Positions 1-9,527 of a stretch of 19,672 nt of DNA are shown piece by piece; position 1 is the first letter of the stretch; each line of letters opens with the position of its first letter. The notes below the pieces were generated by a model. That model did not search any database. It was given only the letters and a program-made list of their open reading frames with translations, and had not been told where the DNA came from. Origin of the DNA: Spirochaetaceae bacterium (GTDB lineage Bacteria; Spirochaetota; Spirochaetia; Treponematales; Rectinemataceae); NCBI GenBank assembly GCA_016794765.1, contig JAEUJG010000016.1:1-19672 (forward strand), given 5' to 3'. The position numbers were made by a program, and so were the translations under genes.

Positions 1-767
<767 letters not shown>

Positions 768-794
768 TGCATCCGCTCCTTGCTTAACGCGGTA

Positions 795-1547
795 TCAGTT
801 GGTGGCTTCGGGGCCGGGTCCCGCGGTCTCGGCCGCGGCGCCGCCCGTGGTGGCATCGTTCGTTTGGCCGTCCGCCGCGGCCTGGGCCGCCGGATCGGGC
901 ATCCGCACCCTTACCTTGGCGGTGCGGACAATGCGGTCGTGGAGCTTGTAGCCGGGAAGGAACTCCGCGGCCACGACGGGCTCGGCCACGCTCCCCTGCT
1001 CCATGGCGACGGCCTCGTGCACGTTCGGGTCGAAGGGCTCGCCCACGCAGGCGTAGCGCTGGAGGCCGTACTTGTTCTCGAGGGTCGAGCCGAGCTGGCG
1101 GCGGATGAGGACGACGCCGTCGTGGAGGACGACGTAGTCCTTGGCGTGCTCGGCGCTGGCGACGGCCCGGTCGAAGTCGTCGAGGATGGGGACGAGGTCG
1201 CCCAGGATCCCGGCGTTCGCGTACTTGGCCGCGTCGTCGCGCTCGCGGAACATCCGCTTGCGGAAATTCTCGTAATCGGCCAGGCGCCGCAGGTTCTGGT
1301 CCTTGAGGGAGGAGCACTCCTCGGCGAGGCGGGCGTTCTCGGCCTCCAGAACGCCGACGCGCTCCCTGAGCGCGGACAGTTCGGCCGCCGCGGGCTCGGC
1401 GACGGGAGGGCGGGAGGACTCGGCCGCGCCGGAAGGGGCCGCGGGGGGGGCTTCGGGGGTTTCCGGCACGAACGTCGCCTCGACGCCGTTGCCGGCGTTT
1501 TTTGCGGGATCGCGCTCCTCGCGGCGCTCGTGGTGCTTCGTAGACAT
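795..1547 (-). CDS. grpE: GrpE nucleotide exchange factor for DnaK
   Basis: GrpE releases ADP from DnaK and so drives the chaperone cycle. The 250-residue protein has an acidic, Ala/Pro-rich disordered N-terminus (about 1-55) and a long coiled-coil helix (about 55-115, with LADYENFRKRMFRERD). The four-helix-bundle segment includes GDLVPILDDFDRAV, and the C-terminal beta domain contains EPFDPNVHEAV and GYKLHDRIVRTAKVRV. The last ~30 residues are a low-complexity Ala/Gly/Thr tail beyond the usual family end, making it longer than the typical ~190-220. The ATG at 1547 follows AGGTGGA (1557-1551). It is the first visible gene of the heat-shock operon. No hrcA lies upstream; rpoN is there instead, divergently oriented. 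Confidence 0.97.
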   Translation of the reverse strand: MSTKHHERREERDPAKNAGNGVEATFVPETPEAPPAAPSGAAESSRPPVAEPAAAELSALRERVGVLEAENARLAEECSSLKDQNLRRLADYENFRKRMFRERDDAAKYANAGILGDLVPILDDFDRAVASAEHAKDYVVLHDGVVLIRRQLGSTLENKYGLQRYACVGEPFDPNVHEAVAMEQGSVAEPVVAAEFLPGYKLHDRIVRTAKVRVRMPDPAAQAAADGQTNDATTGGAAAETAGPGPEATN

Positions 1548-1606
1548 CGTTCCACCTGATTTTCGGTCCGGCGCCGGGAGGGCGGGGTACCGATTTAAGT
1601 AAACAT

Positions 1607-1636
1607 AAAGTAATAAGCGGCGACGGAGAGCGTCAA
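1607..1636 (-). promoter_or_regulatory. Candidate proximal sigma-70-type promoter of grpE-dnaK
   Basis: Read on the minus strand there is TTGACG (1636-1631), an 18-base spacer, then TACTTT (1612-1607). This sits in an AT-rich patch unlike its surroundings, about 55 bases before the grpE start. The -35 is 5/6 and the -10 only 3/6, so this is a modest prediction. Confidence 0.4.
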
Positions 1637-1688
1637 CTCGTTTCGCCGGCGCGGGCCGGGGATAGTGCCGGCTCTTGGACCGCCTGTT

Positions 1689-1709
1689 GCGATTATATTA
1701 ATATATCGC
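1689..1709. promoter_or_regulatory. AT-rich interrupted dyad with a minus-strand TATAAT box
   Basis: GCGAT and ATCGC arms flank 11 bases that include the perfect 10-bp palindrome ATATTAATAT (1695-1704). On the minus strand bases 1697-1692 read TATAAT, an exact -10 consensus facing grpE; the matching -35 is weak (TAGCCG at 1720-1715, 17-base spacer). The site could be a distal grpE promoter, an operator, or a DNA-bending or activator site upstream of the sigma-54 element that begins 17 bases further on. The sequence alone cannot decide between these. Confidence 0.4.
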
Positions 1710-1725
1710 TCGTTCGGCTAGGCTT

Positions 1726-1741
1726 AGGCACGATTCATGCT
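1726..1741 (+). promoter_or_regulatory. Sigma-54 (-24/-12) type promoter upstream of rpoN
   Basis: The sequence AGGCACGATTCATGCT places GG (1727-1728) and GC (1739-1740) exactly 10 bases apart and keeps the GGCACG core. Compared with the sigma-54 consensus TGGCACG-N4-TTGC(A/T) only two positions differ. Transcription would start near 1752, giving a leader of about 70 bases before the rpoN start. This implies that RpoN may transcribe its own gene with help from an enhancer-binding protein. The match is visible; the function is inferred. Confidence 0.5.
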
Positions 1742-1769
1742 ATATTCAAATCGTCCCGGGAGGCCCAGC

Positions 1770-1797
1770 TTGACAAGCTCCGCCGGCGGCTTACAGT
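1770..1797 (+). promoter_or_regulatory. Sigma-70-type promoter of rpoN
   Basis: A perfect TTGACA -35 (1770-1775), a 16-base spacer and TACAGT (1792-1797, 4/6) predict a start near 1804, about 20 bases before the rpoN GTG codon. It lies downstream of the sigma-54-like site, so rpoN may have a basal and a sigma-54-dependent promoter in tandem. Confidence 0.5.
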
Positions 1798-1823
1798 TGA
1801 ACTAGATAGTCCTTGGAGGAAGC

Positions 1824-3200
1824 GTGCAGCTCCAGAAGCCTGCGCTCGTCGCGGAACAACGCCAGAAGCTCAGCCCCCAGATGATCCAATCCATCAAGCT
1901 CATGGCCATGCCGCTGCAAGAGCTCAAGGAAGAGATCCAGCTCGAGGTCGAGGCCAATCCGGCCCTCGAGCTCCTGGACGACAAGTCGACCGTCTCCCTG
2001 GAGAGCCTCCCCGAGCGCGACGAGCGAGAGGGAGAGGCCGAAGGGCTTTTCGAAAACAGCTCCGATCCCGGCTTCGCCTCGCGCTCCGGCCAGGACGACG
2101 ATTCCAAGCGGATGTTCATCGAGGGCGCCATCGCCCGCTCGGAGACCCTCCAGGAGCACCTGCTCTGGCAGCTCCGGCTCCAGCCCCTCGTCGAGGCGCA
2201 ACGGGAGCTCGGCGAGGCCCTGATCCAGAATCTCGACGACGACGGCTTCCACAAGGTGGACCCCTACAGCCTGAAGCCGGCCGCCGCGCCCGAGGCCGTC
2301 GCCGAGGCCATGACCCTCGTCCGCGGCTTCGAGCCGGCGGGCACCTGTTGCGCCGACTACCGCGAAAGCCTCCTCGTCCAGGCGACCCTCGTCCCCGAGG
2401 CGCCCGCGGCCGCCGTGGCCATCCTCCGCGACCACATCGACCTCCTCGAAAAGGGCAAGCACGCCGAGATCCAGAAGCGTCTCAAGCTCTCCGAGGCCGA
2501 GCTCCAGGGGGCCCTCGCGTTCATCAAGGGCCTGTCGCCCTTCCCCGGCCGCGCCTATTCCACGGAGGAGCCGCGCTACGTCATCCCGGACCTCCTCGTC
2601 AAGCTCAAGGAAGGCGACTTCGTCATCGTGCTCAACGACGAGGAGATCCCCGTCCTCGGCATCGACCCCTTCTTCGACCGGCTGGCCGGGGAGAAGGGCG
2701 GCGACCGCGCGACGGGCGCCTACGTGCGGGACAACATCAAGCGGGCCAAGTTCTTCATCCGCAGCATCCACCAGCGCAACCAGACCCTCCTCAAGGTCGC
2801 CAGGGCGGTGGTGGAGTTCCAGCGCGCCTTCTTCGCGCGCGGGCCCAAGCACCTGGCGCCCCTCACGCTGAAGGATGTCGCGGCGGAGGTCGGCGTCCAC
2901 GAGACGACGGTGTCGCGCATCGCGCACCGGAAATACCTCCAGACGGACTGGGGCATCTTCGAGCTCCGGTATTTCTTCACGAATTCCATTTCGGGCGCCG
3001 GTTCCTCCGGCTCCCGCTTCTCGAAGGAAGGGGTCAAGCAGGTCATCAAGGAGATCGTCCAAGGGGAGGATTCGGTCCTCTCCGACCGCGACATCGCGGA
3101 ACAGCTGGCCCGCAAGGGCATCAAGCTGGCGCGCCGCACGGTCGCCAAGTACCGGCAGGAACTCGATCTCGGATCCTCCTTCGGGAGAAAGCACGTCTAG
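1824..3200 (+). CDS. rpoN: RNA polymerase sigma-54 factor (RpoN)
   Basis: Alternative sigma factor that recognises -24/-12 promoters and needs an AAA+ activator to open DNA. The 458 residues show the three classical regions. A Gln/Leu-rich region I (about 1-50, with SPQMIQSIKLMAMPLQEL) binds activator. It is followed by an acidic linker and a core-binding domain (about 90-290). The DNA-binding domain has a helix-turn-helix (about 347-375, LKDVAAEVGVHETTVSRI) and the RpoN box ARRTVAKYRQ at 436-445, where the last residue is Q instead of the usual E. The start is GTG at 1824, with GGAGGA at 1815-1820 only three bases away. It is divergent from grpE and upstream of hpf, a common bacterial pairing. 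An NtrC-family partner is encoded at 8157-9527. Confidence 0.98.
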   Translation: MQLQKPALVAEQRQKLSPQMIQSIKLMAMPLQELKEEIQLEVEANPALELLDDKSTVSLESLPERDEREGEAEGLFENSSDPGFASRSGQDDDSKRMFIEGAIARSETLQEHLLWQLRLQPLVEAQRELGEALIQNLDDDGFHKVDPYSLKPAAAPEAVAEAMTLVRGFEPAGTCCADYRESLLVQATLVPEAPAAAVAILRDHIDLLEKGKHAEIQKRLKLSEAELQGALAFIKGLSPFPGRAYSTEEPRYVIPDLLVKLKEGDFVIVLNDEEIPVLGIDPFFDRLAGEKGGDRATGAYVRDNIKRAKFFIRSIHQRNQTLLKVARAVVEFQRAFFARGPKHLAPLTLKDVAAEVGVHETTVSRIAHRKYLQTDWGIFELRYFFTNSISGAGSSGSRFSKEGVKQVIKEIVQGEDSVLSDRDIAEQLARKGIKLARRTVAKYRQELDLGSSFGRKHV

Positions 3201-3294
3201 GGAGTCCCGGGCCCGCCCCGCGGGCTCCCCGTGGCGCAGGAAGGCGCGGCCCCTTCGGGGCCGATGACCGTTTCGCCGCCCGTCCGGGCGGCGA
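3201..3294 (+). other. Three tandem GC hairpins between rpoN and hpf
   Basis: The gap holds GCCCGC/GCGGGC (3211-3216 with 3220-3225), CGGCCCC/GGGGCCG around a TTC loop (3247-3253 with 3257-3263), and CGCCGCCCG/CGGGCGGCG (3274-3282 with 3285-3293). None is followed by a T-run, so they are poor intrinsic terminators. They may partly attenuate transcription, mark a processing site, or stabilise mRNA ends so that hpf and rpoN are expressed at different levels. Confidence 0.5.
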
Positions 3295-3315
3295 CAGCTC
3301 GCGAAGGAGGTGCGC

Positions 3316-3606
3316 ATGACCGTCGATGTCCGCTCCGTTCATTTCAGCCTGGGCGACAAGAGCAGGGAATACCTCGACCAAAAACTCGAGCGGATCGGGT
3401 ATGCGAAGGACATGATCGTCGATCTCATCTTCGTCTTCACGCGGGAAAAGGACTTCAAGCTTGAGGCGACGGTCAACTTCCGCTGGGGCACGCAGGCCCA
3501 CGTCGAAGAGCGCGACTATGACGTGAATCCGGGGATCGACAAGCTCGTGGACCGACTCGAGCAGAAGATCGCCAAGGAAAAAGAGAAAGTCCAAGAGAAG
3601 AAGTAG
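3316..3606 (+). CDS. hpf: Ribosome hibernation promoting factor, short form
   Basis: HPF/RaiA-family protein that binds the decoding region of the 30S subunit and silences ribosomes during slow growth or stationary phase. At 96 residues it matches the short (E. coli HPF-like) class without the C-terminal dimerisation domain. The beta-alpha-beta-beta-beta-alpha pattern is recognisable, with the N-terminal strand TVDVRSVHFSL, the helix SREYLDQKLERI, the central strands, the conserved DVNPGIDKLVDRLEQKI helix, and a lysine-rich tail. I chose ATG 3316 because AAGGAGG (3304-3310) is 5 bases upstream; the in-frame GTG at 3310 overlaps that Shine-Dalgarno. The rpoN-hpf order is widespread. Its stop codon overlaps the ribosome-binding site of the next gene. 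Confidence 0.93.
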   Translation: MTVDVRSVHFSLGDKSREYLDQKLERIGYAKDMIVDLIFVFTREKDFKLEATVNFRWGTQAHVEERDYDVNPGIDKLVDRLEQKIAKEKEKVQEKK

Positions 3607-3612
3607 GAGGAC

Positions 3613-5007
3613 ATGGCCGGCCGGGATAGCGCCGCGGACGCGGGGGAAAACCTCTACTCCGGTCTCTTCGCCGCGATGGGCGAAGGGATGGTCTTGTGCG
3701 AACTGGTCCGCGATCCCGCCGGCCGGCCCATCGACTACCTGATCCTCGACGCGAATCCGGCCTTCTCCGAGCGGACGGGCGTGCCGCGGGAGAAGGCCGC
3801 GGGCAAGACCGGCGGGGAAGCTTTCGGCGCCGCCGAGCCGCCCTGCCTCGACGCCTTCGCGCGGGTCGCGGCGACCGGCCTGCCCGAGCGCTTCGCGGCC
3901 AGGCTGCCACCCCTCGCCCGCCACCTGGAAATCCAGGCCTTCCGTTGCGCCCCGGAGCGCGTCGCCGCCCTCGTCCGCGACGTGACGGACCGCGACCGCG
4001 AGGCGGAGGAACACGCCGCGACCCTCCGCCTCTTCGACCTCCTCCTCGAGCACAGCCCCATCTACGTGTTCTTCAAGGACGAGGAGCTCCGCAGCCTCAG
4101 GCTGTCGCGCAACTTCGAGGGCATGCTCGGGCGTCCGCTCGGCGAGCTCCTCGGCAAGTCGATGCTGGAGCTCTTCCCCCGCGAGCTCGCGGAAAAGATG
4201 ACGGCCGACGACCGCGCGATCATCGAACGCGGAAAGGTGACGAAGTTCGAGGAGACCCTCGGCGAGCGCACCTACGAGACGGTGAAATTCCCCATATTCG
4301 AGGCGGGAAAGCCACCCCTCCTCGCGGGCTTCACGATCGACGTCACCGAGCGCGTCGAGGCCAAGCGCCGGCTCGCCGAGGCCCTGAAGGAAAAGCAGGC
4401 CCTCCTCAAGGAACTCCAACACCGCGTCAAGAACAGCTTCGCCCTCATCTCGGGCATCGTCGGCCTCGAGGAGGGCCGGACGGAGGATCCGGGACTGCGG
4501 GGCACCCTCGCCGACCTCGGGAACCGGATCAACTCGCTCGGGGCGCTCTATGACATCCTCTACGCCACGGGCGATCCCGGCAGCATCCGCCTCGACGAGT
4601 ACCTTCAGGGCCTCTGCAAGGCCCTTCTCGATTCCTATTCCGGCACCGCCGCGGGCGTGCGCCTCGGGCTCCGCGCGGCGGAGCTCCGGATCGACGTGAA
4701 GCGCGCCGTGCCGATCGGCCTCCTCGTCAACGAGATCGTCACGAACGCCCTCAAGCACGCCTTCCCGGGCCGCGGGGAGGGCCGCGTCGAGATCGAGCTC
4801 TCCGCGGTCGGGGACAAGGTCGTCCTCGCCCTGCGGGACGACGGCGTCGGCCTGCCCCCCGGCGGCCAGGCGCCGCGGCCGGAAGGCCTCGGGCTCGGCC
4901 TCATCGGCATGATCGCCCAGCAGCTCCGCGCCGAGACGGAGAGCGGGCCGGGCCCCGCGGGGCGCGGCCTCGCCTACCGCTTCGCCTTCCCCCTGGCCGA
5001 GTCCTGA
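3613..5007 (+). CDS. Cytosolic PAS-PAS sensor histidine kinase (HisKA_2 type)
   Basis: Signal-transducing kinase of 464 residues without transmembrane segments or signal peptide. Two PAS-like sensor domains occupy about 20-125 and 135-250. A short coiled coil leads to the HisKA_2 dimerisation motif KELQHRVKNSF, with the phosphoacceptor His at 270. The ATPase domain has its N box around N378 (NEIVTNALKHAF), then DDGVGLP and GLGLGLIGMI. The HRVKN signature places it in the HisKA_2/HWE-like group, whose partners are often unusual receivers or general-stress switches. No receiver gene adjoins it. The ATG at 3613 is two bases after an AGGAGG that overlaps the hpf stop codon, so translation is probably coupled. 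The ligand is unknown. Confidence 0.9.
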   Translation: MAGRDSAADAGENLYSGLFAAMGEGMVLCELVRDPAGRPIDYLILDANPAFSERTGVPREKAAGKTGGEAFGAAEPPCLDAFARVAATGLPERFAARLPPLARHLEIQAFRCAPERVAALVRDVTDRDREAEEHAATLRLFDLLLEHSPIYVFFKDEELRSLRLSRNFEGMLGRPLGELLGKSMLELFPRELAEKMTADDRAIIERGKVTKFEETLGERTYETVKFPIFEAGKPPLLAGFTIDVTERVEAKRRLAEALKEKQALLKELQHRVKNSFALISGIVGLEEGRTEDPGLRGTLADLGNRINSLGALYDILYATGDPGSIRLDEYLQGLCKALLDSYSGTAAGVRLGLRAAELRIDVKRAVPIGLLVNEIVTNALKHAFPGRGEGRVEIELSAVGDKVVLALRDDGVGLPPGGQAPRPEGLGLGLIGMIAQQLRAETESGPGPAGRGLAYRFAFPLAES

Positions 5008-5014
5008 AAACGCC

Positions 5015-5051
5015 CGCCGGGTTTGCGCGTCCGGCGCTTTCGTAGTACACT
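5015..5051 (+). promoter_or_regulatory. Candidate hprK promoter with overlapping hairpin
   Basis: TTGCGC (5023-5028), a 17-base spacer and TACACT (5046-5051) form a plausible sigma-70-type promoter. Its predicted start near 5058 is only about 5 bases from the hprK ATG. A CGCCGG/CCGGCG hairpin (5015-5020 with 5031-5036), followed by CTTT, could weakly end transcription of the upstream kinase gene and overlaps the -35. No Shine-Dalgarno is seen before hprK. Confidence 0.4.
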
Positions 5052-5062
5052 CGACTCCACCA

Positions 5063-6052
5063 ATGGAAGAGAAGCGCTTCACCGTCCTCGACCTCCTCGA
5101 TCTCGACCTGAAGGAGCAGAACGCCCTCGACCTCCGCTGCATCGGCGGAAGGAAGGGCCTGCCCCGCGAGATCACCGTGCCCGACCTGAACCGGCCCGGC
5201 CTCGCCCTCTCGGGCTTCTTTGAGTCCTTCGCCTGGCAGCGGATCCAGATCTTCGGCAGGGGAGAGAACGCCTACCTCAAGAAGGTCGAGGAGGAAGGCC
5301 GGACGGACAGCTTCGAAAAGCTCTTCTCCTACCCCATCCCCGCCTGCATCTTCACGCACAACCTGGCGCCCGGCCGCGATTTCTTCCGCCTGGCGGAGGC
5401 CGCCGGCTGCCCCATCCTCCAGACCGACCTCTCCTCCTCGGAGTTCACGAGCCGCATCCTCCGCGTCCTCTCCGACATCTTCGCCCCCCAGACGACGCTC
5501 CACGGCGTCCTCGTCGAGGTCTACGGCATCGGCATCCTCGTGTCGGGCGACTCGGGCGTCGGCAAGAGCGAGACGGCCCTGGAACTCGTCGAGCGCGGCC
5601 ATCGCCTCGTCGCGGACGACGTCGTGGAGATCCGCTGCGTCAACGGCTCCATCCTGATGGGCCAGGGCGCGAACAAGGTGATCGGCCACCACATGGAGAT
5701 CCGCGGCCTCGGCATCATCAACATCACCCACCTCTTCGGCGTCGGAGCGATCCGCGACAAGAAGCAGATCCAGCTCGTCTGCACCCTGGAGGAATGGGAT
5801 CCCGACAAGGTCTACGACCGCATCGGCACGGAGGAGAAGACGACCGAGATCCTCGGCGTGCGCGTGCCCCAGCTCCTCATCCCGGTCAAGCCCGGGCGGA
5901 ACATCCCCATCATCGTGGAGACCGCCGCGATGAACGAGCGGCTCAAGAAGATGGGCTACCACTCCGCGAAGGAATTCAACCAGAACATCCTTAGATGGCT
6001 CGAGAGCGAGAACGCCCGCGCCGTCTATTTCAACCGCGACGACTACCTCTAG
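5063..6052 (+). CDS. hprK: HPr kinase/phosphorylase
   Basis: Bifunctional enzyme that phosphorylates Ser46 of HPr using ATP or pyrophosphate and removes that phosphate when inorganic phosphate is high, thus reporting energy state. The 329-residue protein has the N-terminal domain (about 1-135) and the C-terminal catalytic domain. The catalytic domain has the conserved LHG His at 147, Walker A GDSGVGKS at 162-169, the RLVADDVVEI segment and the HprK signature EIRGLGIINI. Length and motifs are normal, so it should be active. Its substrate is encoded 22 bases downstream, an unusually direct pairing. There is no Shine-Dalgarno; the preceding -10 box suggests a leaderless or near-leaderless mRNA. 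It begins the compact six-gene run ending with holA. Confidence 0.98.
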   Translation: MEEKRFTVLDLLDLDLKEQNALDLRCIGGRKGLPREITVPDLNRPGLALSGFFESFAWQRIQIFGRGENAYLKKVEEEGRTDSFEKLFSYPIPACIFTHNLAPGRDFFRLAEAAGCPILQTDLSSSEFTSRILRVLSDIFAPQTTLHGVLVEVYGIGILVSGDSGVGKSETALELVERGHRLVADDVVEIRCVNGSILMGQGANKVIGHHMEIRGLGIINITHLFGVGAIRDKKQIQLVCTLEEWDPDKVYDRIGTEEKTTEILGVRVPQLLIPVKPGRNIPIIVETAAMNERLKKMGYHSAKEFNQNILRWLESENARAVYFNRDDYL

Positions 6053-6074
6053 ACAAAAGCGCAGGAAGGCCCAC

Positions 6075-6341
6075 ATGACCGAGCGGAACGTCACCATCAA
6101 GAACCGAGCCGGCATCCACGCGAGGCCCGCGGCCCTCATCGTCCAGACCTCGAGCAAGTTCGCCTCGAAGATCTGGCTCGAAAAGGGCGCGGACAAGATC
6201 AACGCGAAGTCCATCATGGGCATCATCACGCTCGGCGCCAGCTTCGGCACGCCCATCCGCATCCTCGCGGAGGGCAGCGACGAGGAAGACGCCGCCCTCG
6301 CCATCGAACGGCTCTTCGAGAGCCGCTTCGAGGAGGAATGA
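6075..6341 (+). CDS. ptsH: Phosphocarrier protein HPr
   Basis: Small 88-residue HPr. His15 lies in GIHARPAA, the site phosphorylated by enzyme I, and Ser46 lies in NAKSIMGI, the site modified by HprK; both are present. AGGAAG (6063-6068) sits 6 bases before the ATG. Its stop codon overlaps the ATG of the NtrY-type kinase (ATGA, 6338-6341), which implies translational coupling. No enzyme I, ptsN or sugar enzyme II gene is in the window, so a regulatory role is more likely than sugar transport; some spirochaetes are known to keep HPr and HprK without a full sugar phosphotransferase system. It could equally be called an NPr-type protein. Confidence 0.96.
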   Translation: MTERNVTIKNRAGIHARPAALIVQTSSKFASKIWLEKGADKINAKSIMGIITLGASFGTPIRILAEGSDEEDAALAIERLFESRFEEE

Positions 6342-8140
6342 GCCCGGGGCGCCGCGCCGGCGGCGCAGGAAGGCGCCGAGTCCTCCCGGACATACTGGCC
6401 GTCGCCCTCGTCTACGCGGTCACCCTCTTCGGCTCCTATTTCTACGCGAACGAGGTGCTCGCCAAGGCGCCCGACTTTCCCAGCGTCGAGGAGCGCCTCC
6501 CCCTCGTCCTCCTCGGCCTCCTCCCGGCGGGCTTCCTCGTCGCCCTCGTCCTCCGGCTCCGCCGCCTGGCCCTGGACCGCAGGCGCCACCGCTACGGCTC
6601 TCGCCTCCGTCTCCGGCTCGTGGCGCTTTTTTCCGCCGCGATCGCCGCCGCCGCCCTTCCCCAGGGCCTCTTTCTCCTCAGGCTCGCCGCCGCCGCCCAA
6701 TCCTCCGCCGCCTCGGCGGAGATCCGCGCCGGCCTCGCCGAAGGGCTCGACCTCGTCCTCGGCTACTACGCGGAGGACCAGCGCCGGCTCGAGTACGCCG
6801 CCCGCAAGGACCTGCCCGCCATCGCGGCGGCGCGGCTCCCGGCGGAGCCCGAACGCGCCCTGGAGGCGCTCCGCGCCCGCGAGCCCCGGATGGAGGCGCT
6901 CGAGCTCTTTTCGGGCGGGGTCGGCGTCGCCTTCGCGGGTCCGCCGAGCGCGCGCCTCGCCGCCCCGCCGGCGGCGGCCTCGCCCGGCCCCCTCCCCGCC
7001 TCCAGCTCGGGCGGGGTGGGCCGCCTCCGCTACGCCCTGCCCTGGGGCGGGCCGGGCGGCTCCATCGTCCTGACCCTGCGCCTCCCCGAGCGTTTCGACG
7101 AGGCGGCCGGCCGGCTCGGCGCCGCCCGCCGCCAGGCCGAACTGATGGCCGGCTTCTCGCCGCGCTGGGTCAAGCTCCTCGTCCTGCTCTATGTCTTCAT
7201 CGCCCTGCCCCTCGTCCTCCTCGCGACCCTCTTCGGCGTCGAGGCGGCGGAGCTCGTCGCCGAGCCCCTCGTCTCCCTGGAGGAGGCCACGCGGCGGGTC
7301 GCCGCCGGCGAGCTCTCCCTCCGCGTCCTGGCCAAGCCCGGGGACGAGACGGGCCGCCTCATCGCCTCCTTCAACACGATGCTCGGCGAGATCGAGCGCT
7401 ACCGCGCGGGCGACCTCCGCAAGGGCAAGATCGACGCCTGGCAGGATATCGCGCAACGTCTCGCCCACGAGCTCAAGAATCCCCTCACGCCCATCCGCCT
7501 CTCGGCGGAGCGCCTCCTCCGGCTCAAGGGGAGCGACCCGGACCGCGCCCTCGAGGTCCTGGAGCCCTCCATGCTCGCGGTCGTCGCCGAGGTCGAGGGC
7601 ATGGACGCCCTCCTCTCCGATTTCCGCGCCTTCGCCTCCCTGCCGGAGCCCGACCGCGACTGGACCGGCCTCCGGAGCCTGGTGGCCGAGGCGGTCGCCC
7701 TCTACGCCGCCTCCTACCCCGAGGTCGCCTTCGACTACGCCGAGGTGCCGGAGGGCGTGGTCCTCCTCGTCGACAAGGCCCAGCTCAAGCGGGCGCTCTC
7801 CAACCTCTTCGCGAACGCGGTCGACGCCATGGGGGGCAAGGGCCGGATCGAGATCGGGGCCGATCTTGTTAAAACGGCGGATTCGCGGTATTGTAGGCTT
7901 CGCGTGAAGGACGACGGCCGGGGCGTGCCGGCCGAGATCGGGGAACGCATCTTTTCCCCCTACTTCACGACGAAGTCCACCGGAACCGGCCTCGGGCTCT
8001 CCATCGTGGAGCGCATCGTGGCCGACCACGGCGGCTCCATCCGCTTCGAATCCGAGGAGGGCGTCGGCACCTCCTTCTACATCGACCTGCCGATCGCGGC
8101 GGCCGCCCCGGCCGGAACCGCGACGGGGAATCCCGCTTGA
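6338..8140 (+). CDS. ntrY: NtrY-family membrane sensor histidine kinase
   Basis: Inner-membrane sensor kinase of 600 residues, likely the partner of the next gene. Hydrophobic segments lie at about 16-38, 54-73 and 93-116, then an Ala/Pro-rich sensor region to about 276 and a fourth membrane segment at about 280-300. A HAMP domain (about 300-355) follows. The HisKA motif LAHELKNPLTPIRLSAERLL has its phosphoacceptor His at 377, and NPLTP is the NtrY hallmark. The ATPase domain has N489 onward (NLFANAVDAM), DDGRGVP and TGTGLGLSI. The start overlaps the HPr stop codon. The name is a family assignment; nitrogen as signal is not shown by the sequence, and coupling to HPr suggests energy or carbon status may matter. 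Confidence 0.93.
   Translation: MSPGRRAGGAGRRRVLPDILAVALVYAVTLFGSYFYANEVLAKAPDFPSVEERLPLVLLGLLPAGFLVALVLRLRRLALDRRRHRYGSRLRLRLVALFSAAIAAAALPQGLFLLRLAAAAQSSAASAEIRAGLAEGLDLVLGYYAEDQRRLEYAARKDLPAIAAARLPAEPERALEALRAREPRMEALELFSGGVGVAFAGPPSARLAAPPAAASPGPLPASSSGGVGRLRYALPWGGPGGSIVLTLRLPERFDEAAGRLGAARRQAELMAGFSPRWVKLLVLLYVFIALPLVLLATLFGVEAAELVAEPLVSLEEATRRVAAGELSLRVLAKPGDETGRLIASFNTMLGEIERYRAGDLRKGKIDAWQDIAQRLAHELKNPLTPIRLSAERLLRLKGSDPDRALEVLEPSMLAVVAEVEGMDALLSDFRAFASLPEPDRDWTGLRSLVAEAVALYAASYPEVAFDYAEVPEGVVLLVDKAQLKRALSNLFANAVDAMGGKGRIEIGADLVKTADSRYCRLRVKDDGRGVPAEIGERIFSPYFTTKSTGTGLGLSIVERIVADHGGSIRFESEEGVGTSFYIDLPIAAAAPAGTATGNPA
7866..7894 (+). promoter_or_regulatory. Possible internal promoter in the ntrY 3' end
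   Basis: TTGTTA (7866-7871), exactly 17 bases, then TATTGT (7889-7894); each hexamer matches 4/6. It lies in a short AT-rich patch with codons such as GTT AAA that are uncommon in this gene. Transcription would start near 7901, about 255 bases before the activator gene, and would serve the activator, lexA and holA. Confidence 0.3.
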
Positions 8141-8156
8141 GGAGCCCGTGACAGCA

Positions 8157-9523
<1,367 letters not shown>

Positions 9524-9527
<4 letters not shown>

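Noticed and set aside
1548..1823. CIRCE operator for HrcA
   Set aside because: Only a partial TTAG-like string is present and no inverted partner at the required 9-base spacing.
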